Origin: Myxococcales bacterium
Lineage (GTDB): Bacteria; Myxococcota_A; Polyangia; Polyangiales; Polyangiaceae
Direction of reading: 5' to 3'
DNA: 35,032 bases
Assembly: GCA_021847645.1 (NCBI GenBank)
Contig: JAJZQG010000072.1
Location: 1-35,032 of the forward strand
Shown: in pieces, positions 16,508 through 25,959 of the stretch
Layout of the letters: each line of letters opens with the position of its first letter
How positions within the stretch are numbered: the first letter of the stretch is position 1
Program-made: the position numbers and the translations under genes
Notes under the pieces: generated by a model
Database searches by the model: none
Told to the model about the DNA's origin: nothing
The model's input: only the letters and a program-made list of their open reading frames with translations

Positions 16508-18256
16508 ATGTCGCCAGCATGCCGTCGGGTGCTTCCCAGATTCGTTTCTTGCGTTCTCGCTTGCGGCGCGTTCCTCGCGTTGCTCGCCATCTCCGCGCGC
16601 TCCCAAGCCCAGCAGCGCACGTTCTACCTCGATCGTCTCCAGATCGGCGACGAGCCTGACGACGGCTTCGCGGTGTGGCGTCCGCGCATGAAGGAGAAGA
16701 CCGTGTTCTTCGGCCAGGCGGCGTTGGGCTACACGCTCAAGCCGCTGCGGGGCTCCACCGTTGCGTACAACCAGCGTGTCGCGGGGCAGACGCCCGACGC
16801 GTTGAGCAACCAGCTGAATGTGTACTTGAGCGCCGGCATGCAGCTGATGCACCGGGCGAGCCTGGCCGTCACGCTGCCGGTGACCGCCTACCAGAACGGC
16901 GGCAACATCTGCGAGAGGACCGGCACGAACTTGTGCCAGAGCACGGACCCGAACCACACGGTCCCCGGCGACCTGAGGCTCGATGCCCGCGTGCTGCTCT
17001 ACCAGAGCAACAGCCGCAAGTTCCACCTGGGCCTGGCGGGATCGCTGTTCATCCCGAGCGGCGACGACATCTCGTTCACCTCGGACGCGCAGACCACCGG
17101 TTGGCTGCAGGCGTTGAGCGAGTGGGACCTGGGTTCGGTGGCGTTCACCCTCAACACGGGCGTGCACTTCCGCCCGGTGCACGGCTTGAACCAGCTGCGA
17201 ATCGGCAACGAATGGACCTGGGCCGGCGGCGTGTTCATTCCGCTGCGCGACGGTCGCTTCCGGGTCGGCGGTGAGCTGTTCGGCTCCACGGGCCTGGGCA
17301 GTCCGGGCGAGGTGGACGCGCTGGTGCGGGACAACAACACGTTCTTCACCAAGCGCAACACGCCGCTCGAGTGGCTGGGCGAGTTCAGGATGGCGCTCGA
17401 CCAGAAGAAGAACGCCTGGTTCGGCGCCGGAGCAGGCACTCGGCTGAGCGCCGGCTATGGCGCTCCCGACCTGCGCGTGCTGGCGACCATCGGCTACGCT
17501 TTCTCGATCGCGGACACCAACCCCGGCTCTCCGGGGCGTCGCTACTACGCCGAGAAGATGGACGAGGGGCCGGTGTCCGCGGACCGCGACAAGGACGGCA
17601 TCCCGGACGACGTGGACCTGTGCCCGGATCAGCCCGAAGACGGCGCCGAGCCCGACCCGCACGACGGCTGCCCCGCGCCGCCGGACCGCGACGGCGACGG
17701 CATCCCCGACGAATCGGACAAGTGCCCCGACCAGCCGGAGGACAAGGACGGCATCGACGATTTGGATGGCTGCCCCGAGGACGACGCCGATCAGGACGGC
17801 ATTCCCGACGCGACCGACGCTTGTCCCAAGGAGCCCGGGAGCCCGTCTCCCGATCCCACGAAGAACGGCTGTCCGGAGTTCATCCGCCACGTGGAGGGCT
17901 CGACCGAGATCCAGATCCTCAAGAAGGTGGAGTTCGCCACGAACAGCTCCACGATCCTGCCTCGCAGCTACCCGATCCTCGACGAGGTGGTTCGGCTGCT
18001 CAAGGCCAACGCCGACATCAAGAAGGTGTCCGTGGAGGGTCACACCGATTCGCGTGGCAGCCGCGAGCTGAACCAGAGACTGTCGCAGGCACGTGCGGAC
18101 AGCGTCATGCGCTACCTGACCGAGCACGGGATCGCCGGCGCCAGGCTCGAGGCCCATGGCTACGGACCCGACAAGCCCATCGACACCAACGACACCGACG
18201 AGGGCCGGCAGAAGAATCGCCGCGTCGAATTCCACATCCTCGAGCAGTCCCAGTAG
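16508..18256 (+). CDS. OmpA-family outer-membrane protein with TSP type 3 repeats
   Basis: ATG 16508 is chosen because GGGGAGG lies seven bases upstream (16494-16500); an in-frame ATG at 16451 lacks this. The 582-residue product has a signal peptide (VLPRFVSCVLACGAFLALLAISARSQAQQ) and a beta-rich domain of about 320 residues that probably forms an outer-membrane barrel. Calcium-binding thrombospondin type 3 repeats begin near residue 357 (DRDKDGIPDDVDLCPD, DRDGDGIPDESDKCPD, DQDGIPDATDACPK). The C-terminal OmpA domain binds peptidoglycan (VEFATNSSTILP, VEGHTDSRGSRELNQRLSQARA, GYGPDKPI, KNRRVEFHI). It tethers outer membrane to cell wall. It faces the convergent lipoprotein gene at 18414. Confidence 0.92.
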   Translation: MSPACRRVLPRFVSCVLACGAFLALLAISARSQAQQRTFYLDRLQIGDEPDDGFAVWRPRMKEKTVFFGQAALGYTLKPLRGSTVAYNQRVAGQTPDALSNQLNVYLSAGMQLMHRASLAVTLPVTAYQNGGNICERTGTNLCQSTDPNHTVPGDLRLDARVLLYQSNSRKFHLGLAGSLFIPSGDDISFTSDAQTTGWLQALSEWDLGSVAFTLNTGVHFRPVHGLNQLRIGNEWTWAGGVFIPLRDGRFRVGGELFGSTGLGSPGEVDALVRDNNTFFTKRNTPLEWLGEFRMALDQKKNAWFGAGAGTRLSAGYGAPDLRVLATIGYAFSIADTNPGSPGRRYYAEKMDEGPVSADRDKDGIPDDVDLCPDQPEDGAEPDPHDGCPAPPDRDGDGIPDESDKCPDQPEDKDGIDDLDGCPEDDADQDGIPDATDACPKEPGSPSPDPTKNGCPEFIRHVEGSTEIQILKKVEFATNSSTILPRSYPILDEVVRLLKANADIKKVSVEGHTDSRGSRELNQRLSQARADSVMRYLTEHGIAGARLEAHGYGPDKPIDTNDTDEGRQKNRRVEFHILEQSQ

Positions 18257-18413
18257 GCCGCCGTCGAGCGCGCCCGCTCTTCCCCCACCATCCACCCGGA
18301 GCGCAGCGCGCTCCCGAACCGCGTGCGGATCGTCCCACGCGGGCGACGGCGCTCGCGACGGCAGAGCAACCAGCCGCGATCGGAGCCGCGACGAGCAGGC
18401 CGAGCGTCGACGT

Positions 18414-19232
18414 CTACGGGTTGAAGTCGTCGGCCCGGTTGCGAGGCTTCTTGCCGGACGGGCGGGAAGGCGACCTGCCCGGCTCACGCGCCGCAGCGCT
18501 GCCCGACAGCTCCAGGGCTTCCTGCATGTGAACGACGAAGGCGTGAGTGTCGTCCGAGATGTCCTGGGAGCCCTGCGCGAGCGTGATGAGAAGATCCTGC
18601 GAGGCGGCGAGCTCGGCGTCGATCTGGTCGCGTTCGGCAGCGGGCCTGCGCTCGAAGTCCTTCTCGGCACCGTCGATGAGCGTGTCGCCCACGTTGTGCA
18701 TGCGATGCGCGCGTTCGGGCAGCTCGCCCATCCGTCGGGAGATGGCCAGCTCCGCCGTGGCGGTCGCCTCCATCACGGCGATCAGCCCCTTGACCGACTC
18801 GTCCACCGGGCTTGGCAGCGAGAGCACGACCTTGGCCGTGGGCGGCTTCGCCTTGTCGTTCACCACCAGGCGCATGCCCGGAAGGGTCTTGGCGCTCTCG
18901 CGCAGCTTCTCCAGAATCTGGTCGCGCGGCGCTGTGGGCAGCAGCCCGAGCATCGACGCCAACGTGCTGCGCGCGTCGCGATCTTCGAGCCTCGCGGTGG
19001 CGACCAGCACGTTCAGCTCGTGCACCGTGCCGAAGTACTCGTCGTAGATCGGCGCGCCGGTTTCCACCTTCTCGCCACGCGCGGTCTTGGTGGGGAGGGT
19101 GGACTTGCTCCTGTGGGCGCGATGCAGGCATCCACTGCCGGCGAGCGCCAGGACAGCGGCGGCAGCGATGACCCGCAGGGCCGTCCTGCGCGACCCTAGC
19201 ATCTTGGTTGCTGGTGGTTGTCTCCGAGTCAT
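18414..19232 (-). CDS. Lipoprotein of unknown function, helical
   Basis: ATG 19232 overlaps the stop of the upstream GYF-domain gene as ATGA, so the two are translationally coupled. The 272-residue product has a basic n-region (MTRRQPPATKMLGSRRTALR), a hydrophobic core and a lipobox at LAGSGC. The mature part is mostly predicted helix: EKLRESAKTLPGMRLVVNDK, SPVDESVKGLIAVMEATATAEL, RAHRMHNVGDTLIDGAEKDF. It ends in a basic tail GKKPRNRADDFNP. No family is recognised. The coupling suggests it works with the membrane protein encoded upstream. Confidence 0.8.
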   Translation of the reverse strand: MTRRQPPATKMLGSRRTALRVIAAAAVLALAGSGCLHRAHRSKSTLPTKTARGEKVETGAPIYDEYFGTVHELNVLVATARLEDRDARSTLASMLGLLPTAPRDQILEKLRESAKTLPGMRLVVNDKAKPPTAKVVLSLPSPVDESVKGLIAVMEATATAELAISRRMGELPERAHRMHNVGDTLIDGAEKDFERRPAAERDQIDAELAASQDLLITLAQGSQDISDDTHAFVVHMQEALELSGSAAAREPGRSPSRPSGKKPRNRADDFNP

Positions 19233-21346
19233 GGGCAATCGATCGATGCCCCCCACACTTCGTACATCTTGCCGAGTACCGACAGGTACATCACGACGCC
19301 GCCTGCGCTGCCGACTGCTGCAACGCCCTGCCCGGCGTTGGCGCCGGCCTCCGACACGGTAAAGGCGTCCCCGAGCGCGTGCAGCGAAGCGTCGTAGGTC
19401 TGCACCCGCACATCGCGGCTGCCCGACGCGCCTTCGGTCCACACCATGAGCCAGCGGCCGTCGGCCAGGCCGAACACCGAGGGGGCGATGGCCGCTCCGC
19501 CGAGGCCGCCGGGCGGCAGCGTCCACGGCTCCGAGGTCACCGACTCTTCGCCGTAGGCCACGCGAGCCGTGCGGATCGCCCAGGCAGCGTCGCGCGCGGG
19601 AAGATCCGCAAACGCCACCAGCACGTCGCGGCCGTTCCACGAGATGCTCGGCGTGCCGACCCGCACGCCGCTGCCAGGGATTCGCGTGAGCTTGCCCAGC
19701 GGCTTGCGCTCTTCGGTCACCCAGCCGAGCCAGACACGTTCATCCATCCGGAACACGATCGCCAACCCGCGTGACGGCACGACCGTCGCCCGCATGGCCT
19801 CCAGGCGCTTGTCGCTCGGCATGGTCCACAACACGTCCGGCACCGTGGAGTCGACCGCTTCGATCGTCAGGGCGTCCTTGAACGTCCCGAGCCTCAGGGG
19901 CGGGTTGGTGGCGACGGTGAGCGTGTTCTTGAGGGGCGCCTGCGGGTCATCGGCGTCGACGGCGAAGGTGATGGCATCGCCGGTGCGGGTGGGAACGACG
20001 CGGCGAATGGGTGAAGAGGACTTCTCCGCGAAGGACTTCTTGGGCTCGAGGGTCTTGGGATCGAGCACGAACCCGAGTGCCGAGCCGTCCTGCTTGGCGA
20101 AGCCCACAGCCACGCGCGGATCGTCGGGCTGCGCCCAGACCTCGATGGGCACGTCTTTCGAGGCACCGACGACGATGCGTTTGCGCGCGCCGCGGAACGT
20201 GCACGGTTCGGAGGACGCGGGCGCGGGCACGGTGGCAGAGGGGACGGGGGCCGCGGAGGGCAGGGCGGAGACGGCTGCCGACGCCGCAGGGCTCGAGGCG
20301 GGCGTCGAGGCGCGAGGCGCGCCGGTGGTCGCGGGCCTGCCCGGCTTGCCGCGCAGCGCACGCATGCCGATCGCCACGACCCCGAGCAGCGCGGCACCCG
20401 CCACGACACCCACCACGACACGGACGAGTCGTCGCGAGCGTATCGCTTTGGTGCGCAAGGTCTGGTCGGCGCGGGACGGTTCGGGGGGGCGCACGGAAGG
20501 TGGTGGGAGAATGACAGACGGCGCGTCCGGATCGATTGACGGGTTGGCCCGGCGGACCGGCACGGCGACGACGTCGACGCCGGCGGGAGCGTCGTCGGGT
20601 GATTGAAGCGCCGGGGGAGCGACTGGTGTGGGCAGCGGCGGTGCGCCCGAGGCAGGCCGATCGCCGGCGCGATGGGAGTCCCGCGCCATCGGGGTGGCGG
20701 GCGGAGTGTCTTCGAAGCGGTCGAACTCGACGCTGGCGATGGGCGGCGGCGGCTCTGGTTGCGGCGACGCGGGGCCCAGCACTTCGGCGAGGGGCTCGGA
20801 AGGCGCCGCATCCTTCATGATTTGCGCGGGTGGCGGCGGCGGAGCAGGCGCGGTCGGGGGCGGTGCAGGAGGGCCGAAGCCGAGCAGCGTGCCTGAGTGC
20901 TGGGTGCCTGCCGGCTTGATGGAAGCCGGTGGCGGGCGCACGGTGTCCGCCTCGCGCAGGGTGCCCAACCGCAGCGTGGCGGCGTCGGGCTTGGCGGTCC
21001 GCCCTGCGGTCGGAGGCGGCGGCGGCAAAGGCTTGCGAGGCGGCGCTGGCCGTCGGCCCTTGGCCTCGTCCAGGGTTCGCTGCAGCGCGGCGGTCGCCTC
21101 TGCGTCCGGTGTCGCGATCTCGCCCGGGAGCGCGGGTTGCGACCCGTCGCTTCGACGGCTGCCAGCGCGCTTGCACGCGTCGGCAAAATCAGCGAGGCGC
21201 GATGCCGGAACGAACGTCGCCATGCCAGGACGCCACAGGGGAGCGTCGCGGGACACGACACCGTGCACGATGGCATCGGCCAGGAGCTGCGCGCTGGCCA
21301 CGCGTTGCACGCCTTGCTTGTCGAGCCAATGCCAATCCTGCGCCAT
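19229..21346 (-). CDS. GYF_2-domain membrane protein with periplasmic propeller-like domain
   Basis: I take ATG 21346 (705 aa) because the GYF_2-like domain starts directly there: MAQDWHWLDKQGVQRVAS ... LLADAIVHGVVSRDAPLWRPGM. A 43-codon longer frame exists without sequence support. About 230 residues of Pro/Ala-rich cytoplasmic linker follow, then one membrane helix near 305-327 (VRVVVGVVAGAALLGVVAIGM). A short Ala/Pro/Ser stretch leads to a periplasmic domain of about 330 residues with repeated strand-turn units (VLWTMPSDKRLEAMRATVV, LAIVFRMDERVWLGWV, DGRWLMVWTEGASGSRDVRVQTYD) like a beta-propeller. GYF_2 domains are thought to bind proline-rich or membrane partners. It is coupled to the lipoprotein gene downstream. 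Confidence 0.75.
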   Translation of the reverse strand: MAQDWHWLDKQGVQRVASAQLLADAIVHGVVSRDAPLWRPGMATFVPASRLADFADACKRAGSRRSDGSQPALPGEIATPDAEATAALQRTLDEAKGRRPAPPRKPLPPPPPTAGRTAKPDAATLRLGTLREADTVRPPPASIKPAGTQHSGTLLGFGPPAPPPTAPAPPPPPAQIMKDAAPSEPLAEVLGPASPQPEPPPPIASVEFDRFEDTPPATPMARDSHRAGDRPASGAPPLPTPVAPPALQSPDDAPAGVDVVAVPVRRANPSIDPDAPSVILPPPSVRPPEPSRADQTLRTKAIRSRRLVRVVVGVVAGAALLGVVAIGMRALRGKPGRPATTGAPRASTPASSPAASAAVSALPSAAPVPSATVPAPASSEPCTFRGARKRIVVGASKDVPIEVWAQPDDPRVAVGFAKQDGSALGFVLDPKTLEPKKSFAEKSSSPIRRVVPTRTGDAITFAVDADDPQAPLKNTLTVATNPPLRLGTFKDALTIEAVDSTVPDVLWTMPSDKRLEAMRATVVPSRGLAIVFRMDERVWLGWVTEERKPLGKLTRIPGSGVRVGTPSISWNGRDVLVAFADLPARDAAWAIRTARVAYGEESVTSEPWTLPPGGLGGAAIAPSVFGLADGRWLMVWTEGASGSRDVRVQTYDASLHALGDAFTVSEAGANAGQGVAAVGSAGGVVMYLSVLGKMYEVWGASIDCP

Positions 21347-21437
21347 GCCAGGTCGAATACTAGCGGAGGTCAGCCGCTCGTGCTGAGAAACCACGCGAAG
21401 AAGTTGGCGAGGCAAGCCCCGCGGCGCCTGCGCGGGC

Positions 21438-22151
21438 TCACTGGGCCGACGAAGCGGCCGCGGGTGTGTGCTCATCCGGCGGCGCGGGCTTCAGCGCCCA
21501 GAAGCCCTTCGAAGGATCGCGCTCGCGCATCAGCCAGTTCCAGAAAGCGTCTGCCCACAGTGCGCCTCCTGCGGCGTCGGGGTGGCGCTTGTCGCTCTGC
21601 CTGGTCATGCGCGCACCCACCTGCGACGAATCGAAGAAGCGGCACGGCGCGCTTTCGCGTTGGGTCACGTCGACCAGATCCCGCGGAGCGCCTTCCCAGA
21701 TCGGGATCGAGATCCAGACGCAAGGCGTGCTGCGGAAGTGACGGTTGATCTCGTGCACGAGGTGAGCGCGTCGCTCCGCCGGCTTGGCGTTCAGCTCGTT
21801 GGCGCCGAGGGTGACGAGGAACAACGCGGGGCGGTAGCCCCAGTAGAGGTTATCCAGCTCCGGGTCCGATGCCCAGGACGACAGCCACGAGCTGGTGCGC
21901 GCGAAGGACAGGTATCTGGTGCTCATCTCCTTGAACTTCGGGCGCAGCGCCTGCTTCAGCCCGGCGTCCACGAACGAGTCGCCGATGTGGATGACGAACC
22001 CGTTGGGCGGCGCGGTCGGGCCCATGGCGCGTGCGGCGGGCGCCATGTCGTCGGCCGACGAGGCCTTCGGCAGCATCGCCAGGGCTGCGAGACACGCAAA
22101 CGCCCCCAGCGCGAAGCTTCGGAGGTCGAACGGGTTGCGAGGTCGGAGCAC
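21438..22151 (-). CDS. SGNH/GDSL-family hydrolase (secreted)
   Basis: This 237-residue protein starts at GTG 22151. A signal peptide (RSFALGAFACLAALAMLPKASSA) leads into an SGNH fold: GDS with catalytic Ser59 in HIGDSFVDAG, block III GANE with N118, and block V DKRHP with D187 and H190. Family members are esterases, lipases or carbohydrate O-acyl hydrolases; the substrate is not predictable. It ends in a Pro/Ala-rich tail. It lies about 90 bases upstream of the GYF_2 gene on the same strand and is divergent from the ABC importer operon. Confidence 0.87.
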   Translation of the reverse strand: MLRPRNPFDLRSFALGAFACLAALAMLPKASSADDMAPAARAMGPTAPPNGFVIHIGDSFVDAGLKQALRPKFKEMSTRYLSFARTSSWLSSWASDPELDNLYWGYRPALFLVTLGANELNAKPAERRAHLVHEINRHFRSTPCVWISIPIWEGAPRDLVDVTQRESAPCRFFDSSQVGARMTRQSDKRHPDAAGGALWADAFWNWLMRERDPSKGFWALKPAPPDEHTPAAASSAQ

Positions 22152-22486
22152 GGCTGCGTAGCGTCCACGACAGTGGGGCGGGGGTCAAGACACGGGGCAG
22201 GGCGCCCAGGGCCAGCGCCGAGCCCGCCCTCGGCCGGACGCATCGGCCGGCGGAAGTGAGTTCAGCGATCGGCGGACCGAGGCTTCCGGGCCGGATCTTC
22301 GGTTCCTGGCGCCTTCATTTTGTCTGGCTCGGGCGCGAACTCGATTCTTGGACACATGCCAGGCTGGGGCGGCGGACCGCACGACAATTGACACGGCCGT
22401 CCAATCGGGGTTCCTTCACCGCAGCATCGTCTCTTCGCCGGCGTGTGCGCGCCGCGTCCCCGATGCCGGAGCGATCTCGACCACTC
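22152..22486. other. Divergent intergenic region between SGNH hydrolase and ABC importer
   Basis: These 335 bases must hold the promoters for both directions. Nothing in it codes convincingly. A TTGACA box at 22388 is the only near-consensus element I noticed. I see no long palindrome of the kind that would mark an operator for a LacI-type regulator, and no regulator gene is adjacent. Confidence 0.6.
22388..22416 (+). promoter_or_regulatory. Candidate sigma70-type promoter for the sugar ABC operon
   Basis: TTGACA (22388-22393) is a perfect -35 box. After a 17-base spacer the -10 position reads TTCCTT, a poor match to TATAAT, so the call is weak. It lies about 70 bases upstream of the ABC ATPase start at 22487. 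Confidence 0.2.
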
Positions 22487-23659
22487 ATGACACCAGGCCT
22501 GACCTTCGACCGAGTCGGCAAGCGTTACGATCAGACCGTCGTTCTGTCCGACGTGTCCTTCACCACGGAACCGGGCGAGTTCGTCGTGCTCGTGGGGCCT
22601 TCGGGCTGCGGCAAGTCGACGTTACTGCGGATGGTGGCAGGCCTCGAGACGATCAGCGAGGGCACGATCAAGGCAGGTGATCGCGTGCTCAACGAAGTGC
22701 CTCCGCAGGACCGCGGCGTGGGGATGGTGTTCCAGAGCTACGCGCTGTACCCGCACATGACGGTGCGCGAGAACCTGGCGTTCCCGCTGTATGTGAAGAA
22801 GGCGCCCGCAGCCGAGCAGGAGCGCGCGGTCAACGACGTGGCCGGCATTCTGGGGCTCGAGCCTCTTCTCGAGCGCTTCCCCAAGCAACTGTCCGGCGGT
22901 CAGCGGCAGCGCGTGGCGATCGGACGGTGCCTGGTGCGCAAGCCGGAGATCTACTGCTTCGACGAGCCGCTGTCGAACCTCGACGCGGCCCTGCGCGCGC
23001 AGATTCGCGTCGACATCAAGGCGCTGCAGCGCAAGCTCAAGAAGACCACCCTGTACGTTACGCACGACCAGGTCGAGGCCATGACCCTCGCCGACCGCAT
23101 CGTGGTGCTCAACCGGGGCGTCGTTCAGCAGGTCGGCTCGCCCAAGCAGCTGTACACCGAGCCGGCCAACCGCTTCGTCGCGCGCTTCATCGGCACGCCG
23201 TCCATGAGCCTGATGCGCGGCAGCGTGGCGGGCGGCACGTTCGCCAGCGGCAAGCTTCGCGTCGCGATCGAGCTGCCCGACGGGCCCATCGTGCTGGGCG
23301 TGCGCGTGGAAGACGTGATGGTGCTCAGCGGTCCGGGCGCTGCGCCCGATGCTGCCGCGGATCAGAAGGACGCCTTCTCCGCCAAGGTCGTTGCGGTGGA
23401 GCCGGTGGGCGAGAGCGGCTACTTGCACCTGGAGGTCGACGGGCTGCAGCTCGAGGGCGACGAGGCTCGAGCCGGTGGCGCGAAAGCCACCGAGCCGGGC
23501 GCGTCGAACGGCCTGCTGCTCGCCAGCGTGCCGGGCCACGCTGCCTTCAGCTACGCGGTTGGCGACGAGGTTTCCCTTCGCTTGCGCGCCGAGCGATGTC
23601 ACGCCTTCGATGCGACCACCGGCATGTCGGTTCGTCGATCGGTCGGAGGCGCCGCGTGA
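22487..23659 (+). CDS. Sugar ABC importer ATPase (MalK/UgpC type)
   Basis: This is the cytoplasmic ATPase powering a CUT1-type carbohydrate importer. The 390-residue protein starts at ATG 22487 (an in-frame ATG at 22463 is possible). Motifs are Walker A GPSGCGKST (37-45), Q-loop VFQSYALYPH (Q83), signature LSGGQ (135-139), Walker B IYCFDE (155-160), and the switch histidine in VTHDQVEAMT (H193). The C-terminal third is the regulatory OB-like MalK domain (LGVRVEDVMVLSG ... VVAVEPVGESGYLHL). Its TGA overlaps the next gene's GTG (GTGA), so ATPase and permease synthesis are coupled. The substrate cannot be read from the sequence; maltose-, trehalose- or glycerol-phosphate-like compounds fit the family. 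Confidence 0.93.
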   Translation: MTPGLTFDRVGKRYDQTVVLSDVSFTTEPGEFVVLVGPSGCGKSTLLRMVAGLETISEGTIKAGDRVLNEVPPQDRGVGMVFQSYALYPHMTVRENLAFPLYVKKAPAAEQERAVNDVAGILGLEPLLERFPKQLSGGQRQRVAIGRCLVRKPEIYCFDEPLSNLDAALRAQIRVDIKALQRKLKKTTLYVTHDQVEAMTLADRIVVLNRGVVQQVGSPKQLYTEPANRFVARFIGTPSMSLMRGSVAGGTFASGKLRVAIELPDGPIVLGVRVEDVMVLSGPGAAPDAAADQKDAFSAKVVAVEPVGESGYLHLEVDGLQLEGDEARAGGAKATEPGASNGLLLASVPGHAAFSYAVGDEVSLRLRAERCHAFDATTGMSVRRSVGGAA

Positions 23660-25959
23660 CCGCGGGGTCGTCGGGCAACTCCCAGGGCAAGGGCGCGATG
23701 TCGAGCCGCCTGGGCTGGGCCGTGCTGCTGCTGTCGTTGCTGGTGGTGGTGCTGTTCCGGCCGGTGGCGCAGTTGCTCGAGCCCGTGGCGCCGGGCGTGA
23801 AGATCGTCTTGTGGCACTCGCAGCGGGGCGACGAGCGCGACACGCTCGAGACGCTGCTCCGGCGGTTCAACGCCATGCCCGAGAACGTGGGCCGCGTGTA
23901 CGTCGAGCCGCTGGGCGTGCCGGATGCGGCGTTCAAGGACAAGGTGATGCGCACGATCCCGCGCGGATCGGGTCCGGACCTGTTCGTTCGGCCGCACAAC
24001 GAGCTGGGCGAGCTGTTCGGTGAGCATGTCGTGGGCGAGGTGCCCACGTCCGCGCTGCCCTTCGCGGCCGATCAGTACGTGGGGCAGCTGCTCGAGGGCT
24101 TCTCGATCGACGGGCGCTTGTACGGCTTCCCGCTGACCTACAAGGGCTTGTTCCTGTTCTGGAACAAGCAGCTGTTGCCGGGCGGCCCGCCGCACGACAT
24201 CGAAGATCTGAAGCGGCTCGCCGGCAAGCTGCCGCAGGGCTCGTTCCCGCTGGCGTACGACGCGACGAGCCTGTACTTCCACTCGCCGTTCCTCATCGGC
24301 GCGGGGGGTAGCGTGTTCGGGCCCGACGGGCGCACGTTCACGGTGTTCGACGAGCCGGGGGTGGAGAGCTTCCGCTGGCCGGGCGAATGGAAGCGCACGG
24401 GCGTGCTGCCGCCCGAGCCCAACTACAACGAGATGGTGCGCCTGTTCGAGGCCGGCGAGGCCGCCGCGATCATCTGCGGCCCGTGGTACCACCCTGCCGG
24501 CCAGGTCGACGCAAAGCACGCGTGGGACGTCGCGCCGCTTCCCGACGTGATGGGCAAGCCCACCGGATCGTTCGTCACGGTCGAGGGCGTGTACTTGTCC
24601 GCGCGCAGCAAGCACCCGCGCGAGGCGATGCAGGTCGCCGCCTTCCTGTCAGGCCCGGTCGGTGAGCAGGCGCGCTTCGACAAGCTGAGCCTGCCGCCCG
24701 TGAGCCTTGCGGGCTACGCGCGCATCGACGCCACCGCGCCGTCCGACGAGCAGGCGCGTCGTCGCAACGACATCGTGCGGGTGCAGCGCGCTGCGCTCGA
24801 GCATGGCCGCGTCACGCCCAACTCCGAACGGATGGCCGCGGTGTGGACGCCGGCGATGGACCTGCTTCAGGCGAGTCTGGCGGGACGCGACTTCGGCAAG
24901 GCGCTGGAGGACGCGAAGTACACGCTCGCGCAAGTGGACGCGGCGCGGCCGTCGCACGTGGACTGGCGGCCCTACGGCGCGGTGTTGGCGGCGCTGCTGA
25001 TCCTGGGCACCTGGCAGCTGGCCGTGCGGGTGCGACGCGGTGCGTTCGCGACCGGAGCGACGCGCGCGCGGCTGACCGGATTCGGCACCAAGGCCGCGCT
25101 GCCTTACCTACTTCCGGGGATGGTTGCGGTGGCGTTGCTGGTGTTCGTTCCCCTGGTCATCGGCGCGGGCATGTCCCTGTACGAGTACGACCACGGCGCG
25201 TTCACCTTCGTGGGGCTCGACAACTTCAGGAAGATCCTCTTCCCGCCCCTGTCGCGCGTGCTGCAGGCCCGCTCGTTCTACTTCGCCCTCGGCGTCACCG
25301 TCCTGTGGACCGTCACCAACGTCGTGCTGCACGTCGCCATCGGCGTGTTGTGCGCGCTGCTGCTCAGACCGTCGTGGAACCGGCTGCGCACCCCGTACCG
25401 CATCCTGCTCATTCTGCCCTGGGCCATCCCCAACTACATCACGGCGCTGATGTGGAAGGGCATGTTCAACGCGCAGGTGGGCGCCATCAACGTGCTGCTC
25501 GCGCCCTTCGGCTTCACCGGCTTCAACTGGTTCGATCGGTTCTCCACGGCCTTCACCGCCAACCTGGTGACCAACACTTGGCTCGGATTCCCCTTCATGA
25601 TGGTGGTCACGCTCGGCGCGCTGCAGTCGATCCCGAGCGAGGTCGAGGAAGCCGCAGTGCTCGACGGCGCGTCGCGCTGGCAGCGGTTCCGCCACGTCAT
25701 ACTGCCCTATATCCGTCCCGCGCTGCTGCCCTCGGTGATCCTCGGCTCGGTGTGGACGTTCAACATGTTCAACATCATCTATCTGGTGAGTGGGGGCGAG
25801 CCCGGGTCGCAGACGGACATCCTCATCAGCGAGGCGTACCGGTGGGCGTTCGAGCGCGGCCAGCGGTTCGGCTACGCGGCCGCCTACTCGGTGCTGATCT
25901 TCCTGTTCCTGCTGATGTACAGCCGGGTGACCTCACGCTTGCAGAAGGCGGAGCCATGA
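23656..25959 (+). CDS. Fused sugar-binding protein and MalF-type permease
   Basis: GTG 23656 has GGAGG six bases upstream (23645-23649) and overlaps the ATPase stop; ATG 23698 is an alternative. The 767-residue protein begins with a membrane helix (about 19-35), then a full solute-binding domain of family 1 (VKIVLWHSQRGDERDTLETLL ... GSGPDLFVRPHNELGELF ... FPLTYKGLFLFWNKQLL ... EAGEAAAIICGPWYHP). A second helix follows (about 438-457). From about 480 comes a MalF-like permease with six predicted helices and the EAA loop EVEEAAVLDGASRWQRF (about 666-682) that docks on the ATPase. The topology places the binding domain in the periplasm, tethered to its permease. No separate binding-protein gene lies nearby. 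It overlaps the next gene in ATGA. Confidence 0.93.
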   Translation: MTAGSSGNSQGKGAMSSRLGWAVLLLSLLVVVLFRPVAQLLEPVAPGVKIVLWHSQRGDERDTLETLLRRFNAMPENVGRVYVEPLGVPDAAFKDKVMRTIPRGSGPDLFVRPHNELGELFGEHVVGEVPTSALPFAADQYVGQLLEGFSIDGRLYGFPLTYKGLFLFWNKQLLPGGPPHDIEDLKRLAGKLPQGSFPLAYDATSLYFHSPFLIGAGGSVFGPDGRTFTVFDEPGVESFRWPGEWKRTGVLPPEPNYNEMVRLFEAGEAAAIICGPWYHPAGQVDAKHAWDVAPLPDVMGKPTGSFVTVEGVYLSARSKHPREAMQVAAFLSGPVGEQARFDKLSLPPVSLAGYARIDATAPSDEQARRRNDIVRVQRAALEHGRVTPNSERMAAVWTPAMDLLQASLAGRDFGKALEDAKYTLAQVDAARPSHVDWRPYGAVLAALLILGTWQLAVRVRRGAFATGATRARLTGFGTKAALPYLLPGMVAVALLVFVPLVIGAGMSLYEYDHGAFTFVGLDNFRKILFPPLSRVLQARSFYFALGVTVLWTVTNVVLHVAIGVLCALLLRPSWNRLRTPYRILLILPWAIPNYITALMWKGMFNAQVGAINVLLAPFGFTGFNWFDRFSTAFTANLVTNTWLGFPFMMVVTLGALQSIPSEVEEAAVLDGASRWQRFRHVILPYIRPALLPSVILGSVWTFNMFNIIYLVSGGEPGSQTDILISEAYRWAFERGQRFGYAAAYSVLIFLFLLMYSRVTSRLQKAEP

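Noticed and set aside
18257..18413. Bidirectional terminator between the convergent OmpA and lipoprotein genes
   Set aside because: I found no stem followed by a T run on either strand.
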